This document shows, in pieces, positions 44,581 through 54,923 of a stretch of 64,000 nt of DNA. Location of the stretch: the NCBI RefSeq assembly GCF_014645695.1, contig NZ_BMMF01000003.1:62001-126000 (forward strand), read 5' to 3'. This DNA is from Salinarimonas ramus (GTDB taxonomy: Bacteria > Pseudomonadota > Alphaproteobacteria > Rhizobiales > Beijerinckiaceae). Within the stretch, counting starts at the first letter, position 1. The number at the start of each line of letters is the position of its first letter. The notes under the pieces are model-generated. The model was given only the letters and a program-made list of their open reading frames with translations, was not told the DNA's origin and searched no databases. The position numbers and the translations under genes were made by a program.

Positions 44581-46470
44581 TCAAGCGGCCTCCATCGCCT
44601 CCAGCTCCCCGATCAGCCGCTCGATCATCGACAGGCCGATGTCCCAGAACTCGGGCGTCGTGGCGTCGAGGCCGAAGGGGGCGAGGAGCTCGCCGTAATG
44701 CTTCGTGCCGCCGGCGGAGAGGAGCTCGAAATAGCGCTCGACGAATCCGTCGGCGGCGTTCTCGTAGACGCCGTAGAGCGAGTTCACGAGGCAGTCGCCG
44801 AAGGCGTAGGCGTAGACGTAGAAGGGCGAGTGGATGAAGTGGGGGATGTAGGCCCAGTAGGTCTCGTAGCCCTCCGAGAGCGTGATCGCGGGCCCCAGCG
44901 ATTCCGCCTGGACCGACATCCAGGCGGCGTTGAGATCCTCCGTCGTCAGCTCGCCTTCGCGCCGCGCGAGGTGCACCTTGCGCTCGAACTCGTAGAAGGC
45001 GATCTGGCGCACCACCGTGTTGATCATGTCCTCGACCTTGGCGGCGAGCATGGCGCGGCGCTCGGCCGGCTTCGTCGTCTGGTCGAGGAGGCGGCGGAAG
45101 GTGAGCATCTCGCCGAAGACGCTCGCGGTCTCGGCCAGCGTCAGCGGAGTCTGCGCCATCAGCGCGCCCTGGGGCGCCGCGAGCACCTGGTGGACGCCGT
45201 GCCCGAGCTCGTGGGCGAGCGTCATCACGTCGCGCGGCTTGCCCTGGTAGTTGAGCAGCACGTAGGGGTGCGCGGAGGGCACGGTCGGGTGCGCGAAGGC
45301 GCCCGGCGCCTTGCCGGGGCGCGTCGGCGCGTCGATCCAGCCCTCGTCGAAGAAGCGCCGGGCGATGTCGGCCATCTTCGGCGAGAAGCCGGCATAGGCC
45401 TCGAGCACGGTGTCGCGGGCGTCGTCCCAGCGGATGGTGCGCTGCTCCACCTTGGGAAGCGGCGCGTTGCGATCCCAGAAGGCGAGCGTCTCGCGGCCGA
45501 ACCACTTGGCCTTGAGCTTGTAGTAGCGGTGCGACAGGCGCGGATAGCCCTCGCGCACGGCGGCGACGAGCGCCTCCACCGTCTCGCGCTCGACGCGATT
45601 GGCGAGATGGCGCTGGTCGGCGACGTCCGTGAAGCCGCGCCAGCGATCCGAGATCTCCTTGTCCTTGGCGAGCGTGTTCGTGATCAGCGTGAAGGTGCGC
45701 AGGTTCTCGCGGAACGTGTCGGCGAGCGCCATCGCCGCGTCGCGCCGCACGGTCTCGTCGCGGTCCTGCAGCTTGTTGAGGGTCGGCTCGATGGCGAGCT
45801 CCTCGCCGCGGACCTCGAAGCGCAGCGAGGCGATCGTCTCGTCGAAGAGCCGGTTCCAGGCGCCGCGCCCGGTCACCGACTTCTCGTGGAACAGCTCCTC
45901 GATGCGGTCCTCGAGCTGGAAGGGCTTGTCGCGGCGCAGGTCCTCGATCCAGGGGCGGTAGCGCGAGAGCGGCGCCTCGCGCACCAGCGCGTCCACCCGC
46001 GCGTCGTCGAGGCGGTTGAGCTCGAGGGTGAAGAACAGGAGCTGCGCCGTGGCGGAGGTGAGCCGCTCCTGCGTGTCGCCGTAGAACTTCGCGCGTTTCG
46101 GGTCCGTGGTGTCCCCGGCATAGACGAGGCCGGCATAGGACATGAGCCGCCCGAGCAGGTCCTCCAGCGCGTCGAAGCGCGCGATGGCGTCGTGCAGCGC
46201 CTGCGCCGCGCCCTCGCCCGCCGCCATCTCCGCGAGCTTGCCGCGATAGGCCTGCGCGAACGCCGCGCACTCGTCCTTGGCGGCGGCGAGGTCGCGGGCG
46301 AACTCGGTGCTGTCCATGCCGGGATAGAGATGGCCGAGATCCCACTCGGGCAGCGTCCCGAACTCGGTCGCCTCGGCGGCGGCCGTGGCGACGCTCGGCG
46401 AGAAGGCCCGGCCGGAGAGAGCCTCCGGTGCGGCGGCGGCCGTGTGGCGGATCTGGCGGTGGATCGTCAT
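44581..46470 (-). CDS. pepF: Oligoendopeptidase F-type M3 family peptidase
   Basis: The 629-residue zinc peptidase has HELGHGVHQ with His420, Glu421 and His424, and the downstream Glu in LAETASVFGE near residue 450. Together these form the M3 zinc site. The length fits the M3B/PepF family, which cleaves oligopeptides in the cytoplasm. The ATG at 46470 excludes a poorly supported 37-residue extension. It is divergent from the NtrC-type regulator gene, 221 bases away. Confidence 0.92.
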   Translation of the reverse strand: MTIHRQIRHTAAAAPEALSGRAFSPSVATAAAEATEFGTLPEWDLGHLYPGMDSTEFARDLAAAKDECAAFAQAYRGKLAEMAAGEGAAQALHDAIARFDALEDLLGRLMSYAGLVYAGDTTDPKRAKFYGDTQERLTSATAQLLFFTLELNRLDDARVDALVREAPLSRYRPWIEDLRRDKPFQLEDRIEELFHEKSVTGRGAWNRLFDETIASLRFEVRGEELAIEPTLNKLQDRDETVRRDAAMALADTFRENLRTFTLITNTLAKDKEISDRWRGFTDVADQRHLANRVERETVEALVAAVREGYPRLSHRYYKLKAKWFGRETLAFWDRNAPLPKVEQRTIRWDDARDTVLEAYAGFSPKMADIARRFFDEGWIDAPTRPGKAPGAFAHPTVPSAHPYVLLNYQGKPRDVMTLAHELGHGVHQVLAAPQGALMAQTPLTLAETASVFGEMLTFRRLLDQTTKPAERRAMLAAKVEDMINTVVRQIAFYEFERKVHLARREGELTTEDLNAAWMSVQAESLGPAITLSEGYETYWAYIPHFIHSPFYVYAYAFGDCLVNSLYGVYENAADGFVERYFELLSAGGTKHYGELLAPFGLDATTPEFWDIGLSMIERLIGELEAMEAA

Positions 46471-46691
46471 GCGGTGTTCGTCCCCGTGATCGAGAGCGTG
46501 AGCGTCGTCGCCATATTGGCCGCCCGGCGCCGGGGCGCAACCATCGCCTCCGCGGCCATCGGCTGCGCGCGACGATGGCACCCGCCATCCACAACCCCGT
46601 CGCCCCGCGTCAACACCCTCTTAACCCCTTGGCCCCAGTCTGCCCCGAAACGAAACAGCTCCCTCCCCCACCGCGCAGGCCGGATGCCAGA

Positions 46692-48161
46692 ATGACCTCG
46701 ACGATCCTGATCGTGGACGACGACCCCGTACAGAGGCGCCTGCTCGAGGCGATGGTGCGGCGGTTCGGCTACACCCCGCTCACCGCCGAGAGCGGGGCGC
46801 AGGCGCTCGAGGCGCTGCGGTCCGAGCCCGCCATCGGCGTCGTCGTGCTCGATCTCGTCATGCCCGATCTCGACGGCATCGGGCTCCTGGGCGCCATGCG
46901 CGAGGCCGGGATCGACACGCCGGTCATCGTCCAGACCGCCCACGGCTCCATCGAGACCGTGGTCCAGGCCATGCGCGCGGGCGCGCTCGACTTCGTGGTC
47001 AAGCCCGTGGGCGCCGAGCGGTTGCAGGTGTCGCTCTCGAACGCCATGCGCGTCGACCAGCTCGAGGACGAGATCCGGCGCATGAAGCGCCGCGCCGAGG
47101 GCACGCTCTCCTTCAAGGACCTCGCGTCGCGCTCGCCCGACATGCAGCGCGTCATCCGGCTGGCCGAGCGCGCGGCCAAGTCGACGATCCCCGTCCTGAT
47201 CGAGGGCGAATCGGGCGTCGGCAAGGAGGTGCTCGCCCGCGCCATCCAGGGCTCGGGCGATCGCCGCGGCAAGCCGTTCGTCACGGTCAATTGCGGAGCC
47301 ATCCCCGAGAGCCTGGTGGAATCGACGCTGTTCGGCCACGAGAAGGGCTCGTTCACCGGCGCCACCGAGCGCCATCTCGGCAAGTTCGTGGAGGCGAACG
47401 GGGGCACGCTCTTCCTCGACGAGATCGGCGAATTGCCGCTGGACGCGCAGGTGAAGCTCTTGCGCGCCATCCAGGAGGGGGAGGTCGATCCGGTGGGCGC
47501 CAAGCGCTCGGTGAAGGTCGACATCCGCCTCGTCTCGGCGACGAACAAGAGCCTGCTCGACCTCGTCAAGCAGGGCAAGTTCCGCGAGGACCTCTTCTAT
47601 CGTCTCAACGTCTTCCCCATGACGCTCCCGCCCCTGCGGGCGCGGCGCGAGGACATCCCCGATCTCGTGCGCTCCTTCGTGGCGCGGATCGCGGCGGAGG
47701 AGGGCAAGCGCGTGCGCGGCGTCGCGCCGGCGGCGATGGAGCTCCTCTCGCGCTACGATTGGCCGGGCAACGTGCGCCAGCTCGAGAACGCGCTCTTCCG
47801 CGCCGTCGTGCTCTGCGACGGGGACGAGCTCTCCGTCGACGAGTTCCCGCAGATCGCCTCCCAGGTCGCGGGCTACGACGTACGCATCCCGCCCGCCCCC
47901 GTCTTCGCCGAGACCGGCACGGCGCAGGCGCCGGTGCGCGAGGTGGTGCACGTCGAGGTGAAGGACCCCAACGCGCTGGCGCTGCTGGACGAGGACGGGC
48001 AGTCGCGCACGCTCGAAGCGCTCGAGGTCGAGATCATCCGCTTCGCGCTGCGCCACTATCGCGGGCACATGTCGGAGGTCTCGCGCCGGCTCGGGATCGG
48101 GCGCTCGACGCTCTATCGCAAGCTGAAGGAATACGGGCTGGAGGACGAGGCGGCGGCCTGA
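46692..48161 (+). CDS. Sigma-54-dependent response regulator (NtrC family)
   Basis: The 489-residue protein has a receiver domain (phosphoacceptor Asp54 in LDLVMP, Lys103), an AAA+ domain with Walker A GESGVGKE (171-178), the sigma-54 contact loop as GSFTGA (218-223) and Walker B GGTLFLDEI (236-244). A Fis-type HTH at the end includes VSRRLGIGRSTLYRKL. It should activate sigma-54 promoters on phosphorylation. The loop has Ser in place of the usual Ala of GAFTGA. No cognate kinase is adjacent; the L,D-transpeptidase gene 111 bases downstream may be a target or just a neighbour. Confidence 0.92.
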   Translation: MTSTILIVDDDPVQRRLLEAMVRRFGYTPLTAESGAQALEALRSEPAIGVVVLDLVMPDLDGIGLLGAMREAGIDTPVIVQTAHGSIETVVQAMRAGALDFVVKPVGAERLQVSLSNAMRVDQLEDEIRRMKRRAEGTLSFKDLASRSPDMQRVIRLAERAAKSTIPVLIEGESGVGKEVLARAIQGSGDRRGKPFVTVNCGAIPESLVESTLFGHEKGSFTGATERHLGKFVEANGGTLFLDEIGELPLDAQVKLLRAIQEGEVDPVGAKRSVKVDIRLVSATNKSLLDLVKQGKFREDLFYRLNVFPMTLPPLRARREDIPDLVRSFVARIAAEEGKRVRGVAPAAMELLSRYDWPGNVRQLENALFRAVVLCDGDELSVDEFPQIASQVAGYDVRIPPAPVFAETGTAQAPVREVVHVEVKDPNALALLDEDGQSRTLEALEVEIIRFALRHYRGHMSEVSRRLGIGRSTLYRKLKEYGLEDEAAA

Positions 48162-48272
48162 GGCCGCGCCCGGACGTCCGCCTGCGGCGCGCCTGCAACA
48201 GCGGGCGGGAAAATAGTCCCCGCCCCGCACGCCGCGATTGAGCACCCCACGAGAGGTCGGCAGAGTTCCGCC

Positions 48273-50069
48273 ATGGTCGCGCACGCCCCGATTCCCTTCG
48301 CTCGCCGCACCGCTCACGCGGTCGCCCTCGCCGCCCTCCTCGCGGCGGCGCCCGGCCTGTCGGCGCCGGCTCTGGCCGCGCCGGACGAGACCCGGCTCGC
48401 CGCCCTCGACGGGCGCGCCGGGCTCGACGCGGGTCCGCTCCCGGCTGCGAGCGCGCCGGCGGAGGAGCGCGTCCCCTCACCGCTCGACGCGATGCCGACC
48501 TACCCGGTCCCCGCCGACGCGCCGCAGGCCTCGCCGCCGCGCACGGGCTCGCTCGGGCCCATCGCCCTGCCGCCGACCATCGGCGCGGAGGCGCTCGTCG
48601 GCCCCATGCTGATCGGGCGGCTCGGCGCCATCGAGGGCGATCTCGGCCTCGAGTACGGGGCGGACGACGTCGCCGGGCTTCGCGCCTTCTACGCGGCGCG
48701 GGCGCACGCCCCCGCCTGGATCGCGCCTGCCGCCGACGGCCTCGGCTGGAGCGAGGCGGCGCTCGCGCTCGCGCACGTCCTCGCCGCCGCGGGAGACGAG
48801 GGGCTCGACCCCGCCGCCTATCCGCTCCCGCCGCTGCCCGCCGGCCCCGCCTTCGACCCGGCGGCGGCCGCGCAGGCGGACATCGCCTTCTCCGCCGTCC
48901 TCGTGCGCTACGCGCAGGACGCGCGCGGCGGGCGGCTCGAGCCGACGCGGCTGCACGAGCTGATCACGCCGACCCTCGACATTCCCGGGGCGGAGGCGAT
49001 CCTGTCCGGCCTCGCCGATGCCGCGGACCCGGCCGTCGCGCTCGCCGATCACAACCCGCCCCACGAGGGCTATCGGCGCCTGCGCACGGCGCTCGCCGAG
49101 CTGCGCGCGGCCGAGACCGCGCCCGAGCCCATGGTCGCCGTCCCGCCGGGCCCGGTCCTGCGCCCCGGTGCGCGGGACGCTCGCGTGCCGCTGCTGCGCG
49201 CGCGCTTCGGCATGGAGGCGCCGCAGGCGGAGGCGGAGGCGCGCGTCTACGACGTGGCCCTCGCCGGCGCGGTGGAGGACTTCCAGCGCGAGCACGGCCT
49301 CGTCGTCGACGGCATCGTGGGCAACCAGACCATCGCGGCGCTCGCCTCCGTCGACCCGGCGCGGCGCGAGGGCGACCTCCTCGCCAACATGGAGCGCTGG
49401 CGCTGGCTGCCGCGCGACCTCGGCGAGAAGGCGATCTTCGTCAACGTGCCGGGCTATCGCCTCGAGGTCCTCGACGGCGGCGCGATCGTCCACGAGACCC
49501 GCGTCGTCGTCGGCAAGCCGGGGCAGGAGACGCCGATCTTCTCCGACGAGATGGAATACGTCGTCGTCTCGCCGACCTGGACGATCCCGCCCTCGATCAT
49601 GCGCAACGAGATCCTGCCCGGCCTGCGCGCCGATCCGAATTACGCCGCCGCGCGGGGCTACGAGGTGATCCGGAACGGCTCGACGATCACGGTGCGCCAG
49701 CCGCCGGGGCCGCGCAATGCGCTGGGGCACATCAAGTTCATGTTCCCCAACGGCCACCACGTCTACCTGCACGACACGCCGAGCCGGGGCCTGTTCGACA
49801 CGATCCGCCGCGCCTATTCCCACGGCTGCGTGCGCGTGGAGAACCCCTTCGCCCTGGCGGACCTGCTGCTGGCCGAGCAGGGCTGGCCGGAGGCGCGGCT
49901 GCGCGCCCTCGTCGGCCCGCGGGAACGCTACGTCCATCTCGACGAGCACGTGCCGGTCCACCTCGCCTACTTCACGCTGGAGGTCGAGGACGACGGGCGC
50001 ATCGTGCCCCACGAGGACATCTACGGCTTCGACCGGCTGACGCGGGAGGCGCTGGGGCTCGACCCGTGA
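48273..50069 (+). CDS. L,D-transpeptidase, YcbB/LdtD type
   Basis: The 598-residue protein has a signal peptide (residues ~1-36, ending APALAAP) followed by a Pro/Ala-rich linker. A helical region and a peptidoglycan-binding domain (about 300-375, VEDFQREHGLVVDGIVGNQT) come next. The YkuD catalytic domain is about 390-540 with His in YLHDTP and the SHGCVR motif with Ser516, His517 and catalytic Cys519. It should form 3-3 cross-links in peptidoglycan. The next gene, a DUF882 protein, also acts on the cell wall, so the two are likely linked. Confidence 0.92.
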   Translation: MVAHAPIPFARRTAHAVALAALLAAAPGLSAPALAAPDETRLAALDGRAGLDAGPLPAASAPAEERVPSPLDAMPTYPVPADAPQASPPRTGSLGPIALPPTIGAEALVGPMLIGRLGAIEGDLGLEYGADDVAGLRAFYAARAHAPAWIAPAADGLGWSEAALALAHVLAAAGDEGLDPAAYPLPPLPAGPAFDPAAAAQADIAFSAVLVRYAQDARGGRLEPTRLHELITPTLDIPGAEAILSGLADAADPAVALADHNPPHEGYRRLRTALAELRAAETAPEPMVAVPPGPVLRPGARDARVPLLRARFGMEAPQAEAEARVYDVALAGAVEDFQREHGLVVDGIVGNQTIAALASVDPARREGDLLANMERWRWLPRDLGEKAIFVNVPGYRLEVLDGGAIVHETRVVVGKPGQETPIFSDEMEYVVVSPTWTIPPSIMRNEILPGLRADPNYAAARGYEVIRNGSTITVRQPPGPRNALGHIKFMFPNGHHVYLHDTPSRGLFDTIRRAYSHGCVRVENPFALADLLLAEQGWPEARLRALVGPRERYVHLDEHVPVHLAYFTLEVEDDGRIVPHEDIYGFDRLTREALGLDP

Positions 50070-50292
50070 GGGATCCGGTGGCCGCCGGAACCGTGGCGCG
50101 AAAGACACGCACGCGGCGAAATCGTGACGAGAACCGCGTCGGCGCGCCTCCGAGGCCGCATCGGCGCCTCATTCCGAACTCAAGCCGGCCCCTCGACCGG
50201 CAGGGCCGGGAGCGGGCGTCGCGCCTCCTCGTGCGACGTGGTTCACGGGCTCTTAACGGTTTCGTTCGAATGCTGCGGATCTGGCACTTTCC

Positions 50293-52281
50293 ATGATCCG
50301 CCCCGACACGCCGCGGTCCCCCGAACCGCCGAATGAGAGAGACGAGACGCTCTTGACCGTTCAGCGCCCCTCCCGGATCCGTCGAGGCCTGTCGAAGGGT
50401 CTTTTCGCGACCAGCCTGTCCCGTGGCTTCACCCGCGGGCTGGCCTGCCTCCTCCTCGCCACCGGCCTGACCGTCGCCGGCACGTCGGGCACGCAGGACG
50501 CCATCGCCAACGGCGACACGCGCACGCTCTCCATCCGCCAGATGCACACCGGCGAGCGCCTCAGCGTCACCTTCAAGCGCAACGGCCGCTACGACCGCCA
50601 GGCGCTCGACCAGCTCGACTGGATCCTGCGAGACTGGCGTCGCGACGAGAAGCGCGACATGGACCCGCGCCTCTACGACGCGCTGTGGGAGGTACATCGC
50701 CAATCCGGCTCGCAGCAGCCGCTCCACGTCGTCTCCGGCTACCGCTCGCCGCGCACCAACGAGATGCTGCGCTCGCGCTCGAGCGCGGTGGCGCAATCGA
50801 GCCAGCACATCCAGGGGCGGGCGACCGACTTCTACCTGCCCGACGTCCCGTCCTCACGGCTGCGCACCATCGGCATGCGCCTGCAGCGCGGCGGCGTCGG
50901 CTTCTACCCGCGGGCGAACACGCCCTTCGTCCATATCGACGTCGGCTCGGTGCGGCACTGGCCGCGCATGACCCGCGGGCAGCTGGCCTCGCTCTTCCCC
51001 GACGGCCGCACGGTCCACCTCCCTTCGGACGGGCGCCCGCTGTCGGGCTACGACGAGGCGCGCCGCCAGATCCTCGCGGCCGGCGGCATCGTCGGCGGCG
51101 AGCAGGGCACCGCGGTCGCACGCGGCGGCGGCGAGCGGCGCAGCCTGTGGGCGGCGCTCTTCGGCGGCGGCGACGAGGGGGAGGCCGCGGGCGACGAGGC
51201 CTATGCCGCGCTTCCCGCCGAGGTCTCCGAGATCGATCAGCGCTACGCCCTGTTCCGGAGCGCGCCCGCCGCGCAGCCGGCGCCCGCGCCCGAGCCGGCA
51301 CCCCAGCCGGTGCGCGCGGCGGCACCCGCGCCGGCGCCCGCTCCCGTCGTTGCTCCGGTGGCGGCGCCTCCCGCTCCTGTCGCGGCCCCTGTCCCGCCGG
51401 CGCCGGTCGCGATCGCTGCCGTGGCGCCGACCTTGCCGATCCCCTCCATCCTGCCGCCGTCGCGCCCCGCCACTGTTGCGAGCGCGTCCCCGGCCGATCG
51501 CACGCAGATCGCGGCTCTCGCCGAAGCCGCGTCCGCGGACCCGGCATCACCGGCCACGGACACCGCGGCCGCGGAGAGCGCCGCCGCGCCGACCGTCCTC
51601 GCCGCGCTTCCGACGCCGCGGCCGGCCGCCTTCGGCGGCGCCGGCACGGTCGCCGCGACGCCCTCCGCGGATACCGCGAGCGATGGCCCGCGCCTCGTCT
51701 GGAACGCGGGTCCCGTCGGGACGTCCGGCGCCGACGAGACCGCCGCGCCGGAGGCGCCGACCGTCGAGGTCGCGCTCGCTCCGCTGCCGCCGCCGCGCTT
51801 CGATCGCGCGCCGACCCTCGTCGCCGCGGCGGAGCCCGCCGCGATCCAGCCGCCGGCGACGGCGAGCGCCTTCGCGCCGGTCCCGCCGGCGCGCGCCGCG
51901 GACGCGGCCTTCGCCGCGCTCCGTGGCACCGTGCCGCAAACCGCTCCCCAAACCGCCGCTCCGCAGACCGCCCCCGTCGCCACCGCGAGCACGCCCCGCG
52001 CTCCCGCGCCGCCCGCGGCCGTCGCGGCCCTGCCGGAGCGCGAGCGCACCGCGCTGCGCGCCCTCTTCGCCGATCGCAGCCTCGCGCCGGCGGACGCGCG
52101 TCCCGCCGCGGCGCCGGTGCACGTCGCCTCGGCACGGGTGGCGCAGAGCGGCCCGAGCGGCCTCGTCGCCATCCCCGCCGCCGGCGTGGCGCAGGGCTTC
52201 TCGCGCGCCCGCGACGGGAGCCTGCCGACGTCCGGCTTCGCGCTCGGCCCCGCCGTCCGCCGGATCGCCACCGCGCCCTGA
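50293..52281 (+). CDS. DUF882 (YcbK-like, peptidase M15-related) protein with a long Pro/Ala tail
   Basis: The 662-residue protein has an N-terminal hydrophobic export segment (about 48-66) and a DUF882 domain (about 75-215). Probable metal ligands are in SSQHIQGRATDFYLPD and FVHIDVG, and there is a SGYRSPRTN motif, as in YcbK and D,D-carboxypeptidases. The tail from about 325 is low-complexity Pro/Ala sequence. No good ribosome-binding site precedes the ATG at 50293; a TTG at 50354 after GAGAGACGAGACG would shorten the leader and is possible. It follows the L,D-transpeptidase gene and probably works on peptidoglycan. Confidence 0.82.
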   Translation: MIRPDTPRSPEPPNERDETLLTVQRPSRIRRGLSKGLFATSLSRGFTRGLACLLLATGLTVAGTSGTQDAIANGDTRTLSIRQMHTGERLSVTFKRNGRYDRQALDQLDWILRDWRRDEKRDMDPRLYDALWEVHRQSGSQQPLHVVSGYRSPRTNEMLRSRSSAVAQSSQHIQGRATDFYLPDVPSSRLRTIGMRLQRGGVGFYPRANTPFVHIDVGSVRHWPRMTRGQLASLFPDGRTVHLPSDGRPLSGYDEARRQILAAGGIVGGEQGTAVARGGGERRSLWAALFGGGDEGEAAGDEAYAALPAEVSEIDQRYALFRSAPAAQPAPAPEPAPQPVRAAAPAPAPAPVVAPVAAPPAPVAAPVPPAPVAIAAVAPTLPIPSILPPSRPATVASASPADRTQIAALAEAASADPASPATDTAAAESAAAPTVLAALPTPRPAAFGGAGTVAATPSADTASDGPRLVWNAGPVGTSGADETAAPEAPTVEVALAPLPPPRFDRAPTLVAAAEPAAIQPPATASAFAPVPPARAADAAFAALRGTVPQTAPQTAAPQTAPVATASTPRAPAPPAAVAALPERERTALRALFADRSLAPADARPAAAPVHVASARVAQSGPSGLVAIPAAGVAQGFSRARDGSLPTSGFALGPAVRRIATAP

Positions 52282-52412
52282 GCGCGGCGGCTCCGACCGA
52301 CACGCACCCTGCCGCAACGATGTGCAAGTCGTTGCCCGACGATTGTGCAACTGTGTTGGCAGAACCTTAGGATATTCATGTTCCCCTGGGACATATCCCT
52401 TGGAGGACCGGA

Positions 52413-54494
52413 ATGTCCGTACGCTCTCTCGGCCTGGCCGTCTGCCTCGCCGTTTCCGTCCTGCTCGCGCTGGCCCTCGGCCTCGTCCTGCACACGAACC
52501 TGCGCGCCATCGAGGACGCGCGCCAGATCGAGGCGGTGGCCGCCATTCGCGTCGACCTCGGCGCGGCGAGCACCGCGCTGTCCGCCGAGCGCGCCCTGGC
52601 GCAGGTGGCGCTGACGCTTCGCAACCCCATCGACGAGCCCGGCGCCGCCGCCATCGCGGAGCAGCGCCCGGGTGTCGACGCCGCCCTCGACACGCTCGGC
52701 GCGTCCATCGCCGCGGCCGACGCGCTCCCGGGGCGCGCCGCGCTGGCCGCGGAGATCGAGACGGTGCGCGCGCGGCTCGCGGCGTTGCGCGCCGGCGTCG
52801 ACGCGGACGCGCCGCTCAGCGCCTTCCGCCGCTCGGATGCGGCGCCCACCATCGTGCCGGCCTACGACGCCCTCACGCGCTCGCTCTTCGATCTCGGCGC
52901 CCTCGCCGAGCCGTCGGGGGCGACGATCCCCTCCGTCGTGGCGCACGGCCTCGCGCTCCAGCGGCTCGGCTGGGAGGCGCGCGAATACGCGAGCCGGGAC
53001 CGCACCGTGCTCCTGATCGGCGCCATCGCCAAGTGGCCGCTCGACGCGGTGACCGTGCAGGCGACGCAGGCGCAGTACGACCGCGCCGCCGAGACCGGCA
53101 TCGCCATCGCCCGCCTCGCCGCCCATCCCGAGACCAGCGCGGCCCAGGCGGCCGCCGCCGAGGCGGTGGCGACGGCGCTCTTCACGGATTACGCGGCTTT
53201 GCGCACCGAGATGCTCGCCGAAGCCGGGAGCGGCACCTTCCCGCTCGAGGCGGACGCCTTCCTCGCCCGCTCGGACGCCCTCATCGACACCGCCGCCGCG
53301 CTCTCGGAAGCGGGCGCCGCCGGTGCGCTCGACGCGGCGCGAGCGTTGGCCGCGCAGGCGAGCCGCAACGCGCTCCTCGCGGGCGTGGGGCTCGGCGTCG
53401 GCCTCGTGGCGCTCGGCGTCCTCCTGTGGTTCATACTGCTGCGGGTCTCGCGTCGGCTCGACGCCATCGCCGGCCTCCTGCAGCGCCTCGCCGCCGGCGA
53501 CCTCGGGGTCGACGCACGGCGCTACGCCGGGCGCGACGAGATCGGGCGCCTCGCGGACGCGCTCGAGATCTTCCGAGCCAATGCCGAGGAGATGGAGCGC
53601 CTGCGCGCGGCGCAGGACGCCGATCGCGCCGAGGCCGAGGCCACTCGCCGGCGCACGCTCGAGGAGATCGCCGCGACGCTCGAGGAGACGATCGACGCCG
53701 CCGCCGCGCGCCTCGTCGCCGCGGCCGGGCAGGCGGAGACCGCGTCCGGCGCGCTGGCGAGCTCGGTCGGCATCACGGCGGAGCGCTCCGCCTCGGCGGC
53801 GCGCCAGACCGGCGAGAGCCGAAGCGTCATGACCGGCGTCGCGGCGGCGACGGAGGAGCTCACCGCCTCGCTGTCGGAGGTCACGAGCCGCGTGCGGCGC
53901 GCCGCGAGCGTGTCGGCGGAAGCGTCCAGGAGCGCCGAGCGCACCGGCGCCACCGTCGCCGAGCTCGCCGACGCCGCCGGGCGAATCGAGGGCGTGCTCC
54001 AGCTCATCGCCGAGATCGCCGAGCAGACGAACCTGCTCGCGCTCAACGCCACGATCGAGGCCGCCCGCGCCGGCGAGGCCGGACGCGGGTTCGCGGTGGT
54101 CGCCGCCGAGGTGAAGTCGCTCGCCGGCCAGACCGCCAAGGCGACGGAGGAGATCTCCGCGCGCATCGCCGCCATGCAGGAGATGGCGGGGCGCGCCGTG
54201 GCGGCGGTCGACGAGATCGGCGGCGTCATCCGGGAGATCGACGCGATTTCCATCGCCATCGCCGGCGCCGTCGAGCAGCAGGGCGGCGCCACCGCCGAGA
54301 TCGCCGAGCGCATCGCGGCCGCGGCGGCGCGCACGGACGGCGTCGCCCGCGACGTCGACGACCTCTCTCGCGTCGCCGAGGAGGCCGGCGGCGCGGCGCG
54401 CACCTCGCGCGAGGCGACGGGTGCGGTGCGGGAGCAGGCGGACGGCCTCGCCGGCCACGTCGCCGATTTCGTGGCGCGCCTGCGCGCCGCCTGA
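52413..54494 (+). CDS. Methyl-accepting chemotaxis protein
   Basis: The 693-residue receptor has TM1 at about 7-27, a large helical periplasmic domain (~28-320), TM2 at about 325-347, a HAMP domain (~348-400) and a cytoplasmic signalling domain. The hairpin tip is at about 533-570 and reads [20 protein letters not shown], then [18 protein letters not shown]. It signals to CheA through CheW. TTGGAGGACC precedes the ATG. The ligand is unknown. No other chemotaxis gene is nearby. A GC hairpin follows the stop. Confidence 0.93.
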   Translation: MSVRSLGLAVCLAVSVLLALALGLVLHTNLRAIEDARQIEAVAAIRVDLGAASTALSAERALAQVALTLRNPIDEPGAAAIAEQRPGVDAALDTLGASIAAADALPGRAALAAEIETVRARLAALRAGVDADAPLSAFRRSDAAPTIVPAYDALTRSLFDLGALAEPSGATIPSVVAHGLALQRLGWEAREYASRDRTVLLIGAIAKWPLDAVTVQATQAQYDRAAETGIAIARLAAHPETSAAQAAAAEAVATALFTDYAALRTEMLAEAGSGTFPLEADAFLARSDALIDTAAALSEAGAAGALDAARALAAQASRNALLAGVGLGVGLVALGVLLWFILLRVSRRLDAIAGLLQRLAAGDLGVDARRYAGRDEIGRLADALEIFRANAEEMERLRAAQDADRAEAEATRRRTLEEIAATLEETIDAAAARLVAAAGQAETASGALASSVGITAERSASAARQTGESRSVMTGVAAATEELTASLSEVTSRVRRAASVSAEASRSAERTGATVAELADAAGRIEGVLQLIAEIAEQTNLLALNATIEAARAGEAGRGFAVVAAEVKSLAGQTAKATEEISARIAAMQEMAGRAVAAVDEIGGVIREIDAISIAIAGAVEQQGGATAEIAERIAAAAARTDGVARDVDDLSRVAEEAGGAARTSREATGAVREQADGLAGHVADFVARLRAA

Positions 54495-54522
54495 GGCGCC
54501 CCCGGCCGCTCGGCCGGGCGCC
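54495..54522 (+). terminator. Hairpin after the chemoreceptor gene
   Basis: GGCGCCCCCGGCCG and CGGCCGGGCGCC are near-complementary and start right after the stop codon. There is no U run, so termination is likely but not certain. Confidence 0.5.
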
Positions 54523-54923
54523 GTCACCCATTCGGAGCGACCTCGCGAGCGGCGGCCCCCGGCCCGCCGCTCGCGTCGTCTCGGGTGCATGAACCGCTGC
54601 TTTCCCGGCCCTCGCACACGTCTCGGGGGCGTTCTGCGTTTCTTGCGTGAACACGGATTTGTGATCGACCTGTGAGGATCGCGCGCAGAGCGCCGATTCG
54701 GGAACGAGCTCTTATCGTCCGCCTAAACCGCTATTCTCAAAGCATTCCTGCCTGTCGCGCTTCCCGTGTGGATTCCGGGCGCGGCTCACGACTCGCCTTC
54801 GTTACTTGCATGAACGCAAGTTGGTGAGTGCGATCCGAGCCGTAGCAATTCGGCGTCTCGTACCGAAATCCAGGTCATCGGACGGGCCGAGCAGCCCGCC
54901 CCCTCAGACAGGAGACACCCATC
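54523..54923 (+). promoter_or_regulatory. Leader region upstream of the secreted-peptide cluster
   Basis: This ~400-base stretch has no convincing gene. It contains AT-richer parts (54640-54760) and an 18-base dyad ACTTGC-ATGAAC-GCAAGT (54804-54821) about 100 bases before the first secreted-peptide gene, which could be an operator. An AGGAGACACC ribosome-binding site lies at 54910-54919. Confidence 0.4.
54804..54821. promoter_or_regulatory. Inverted repeat ACTTGC-N6-GCAAGT
   Basis: The two six-base arms are perfect and six bases apart, a spacing seen for dimeric repressor or activator sites. It lies upstream of the first of three paralogous secreted-peptide genes and is not repeated before the other two. 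Confidence 0.35.

Noticed and set aside
51203-54617. Very long open frames in other phases across the DUF882 and chemoreceptor genes
   Set aside because: Both are low-complexity frames overlapping genes with clear signal, membrane and signature motifs.
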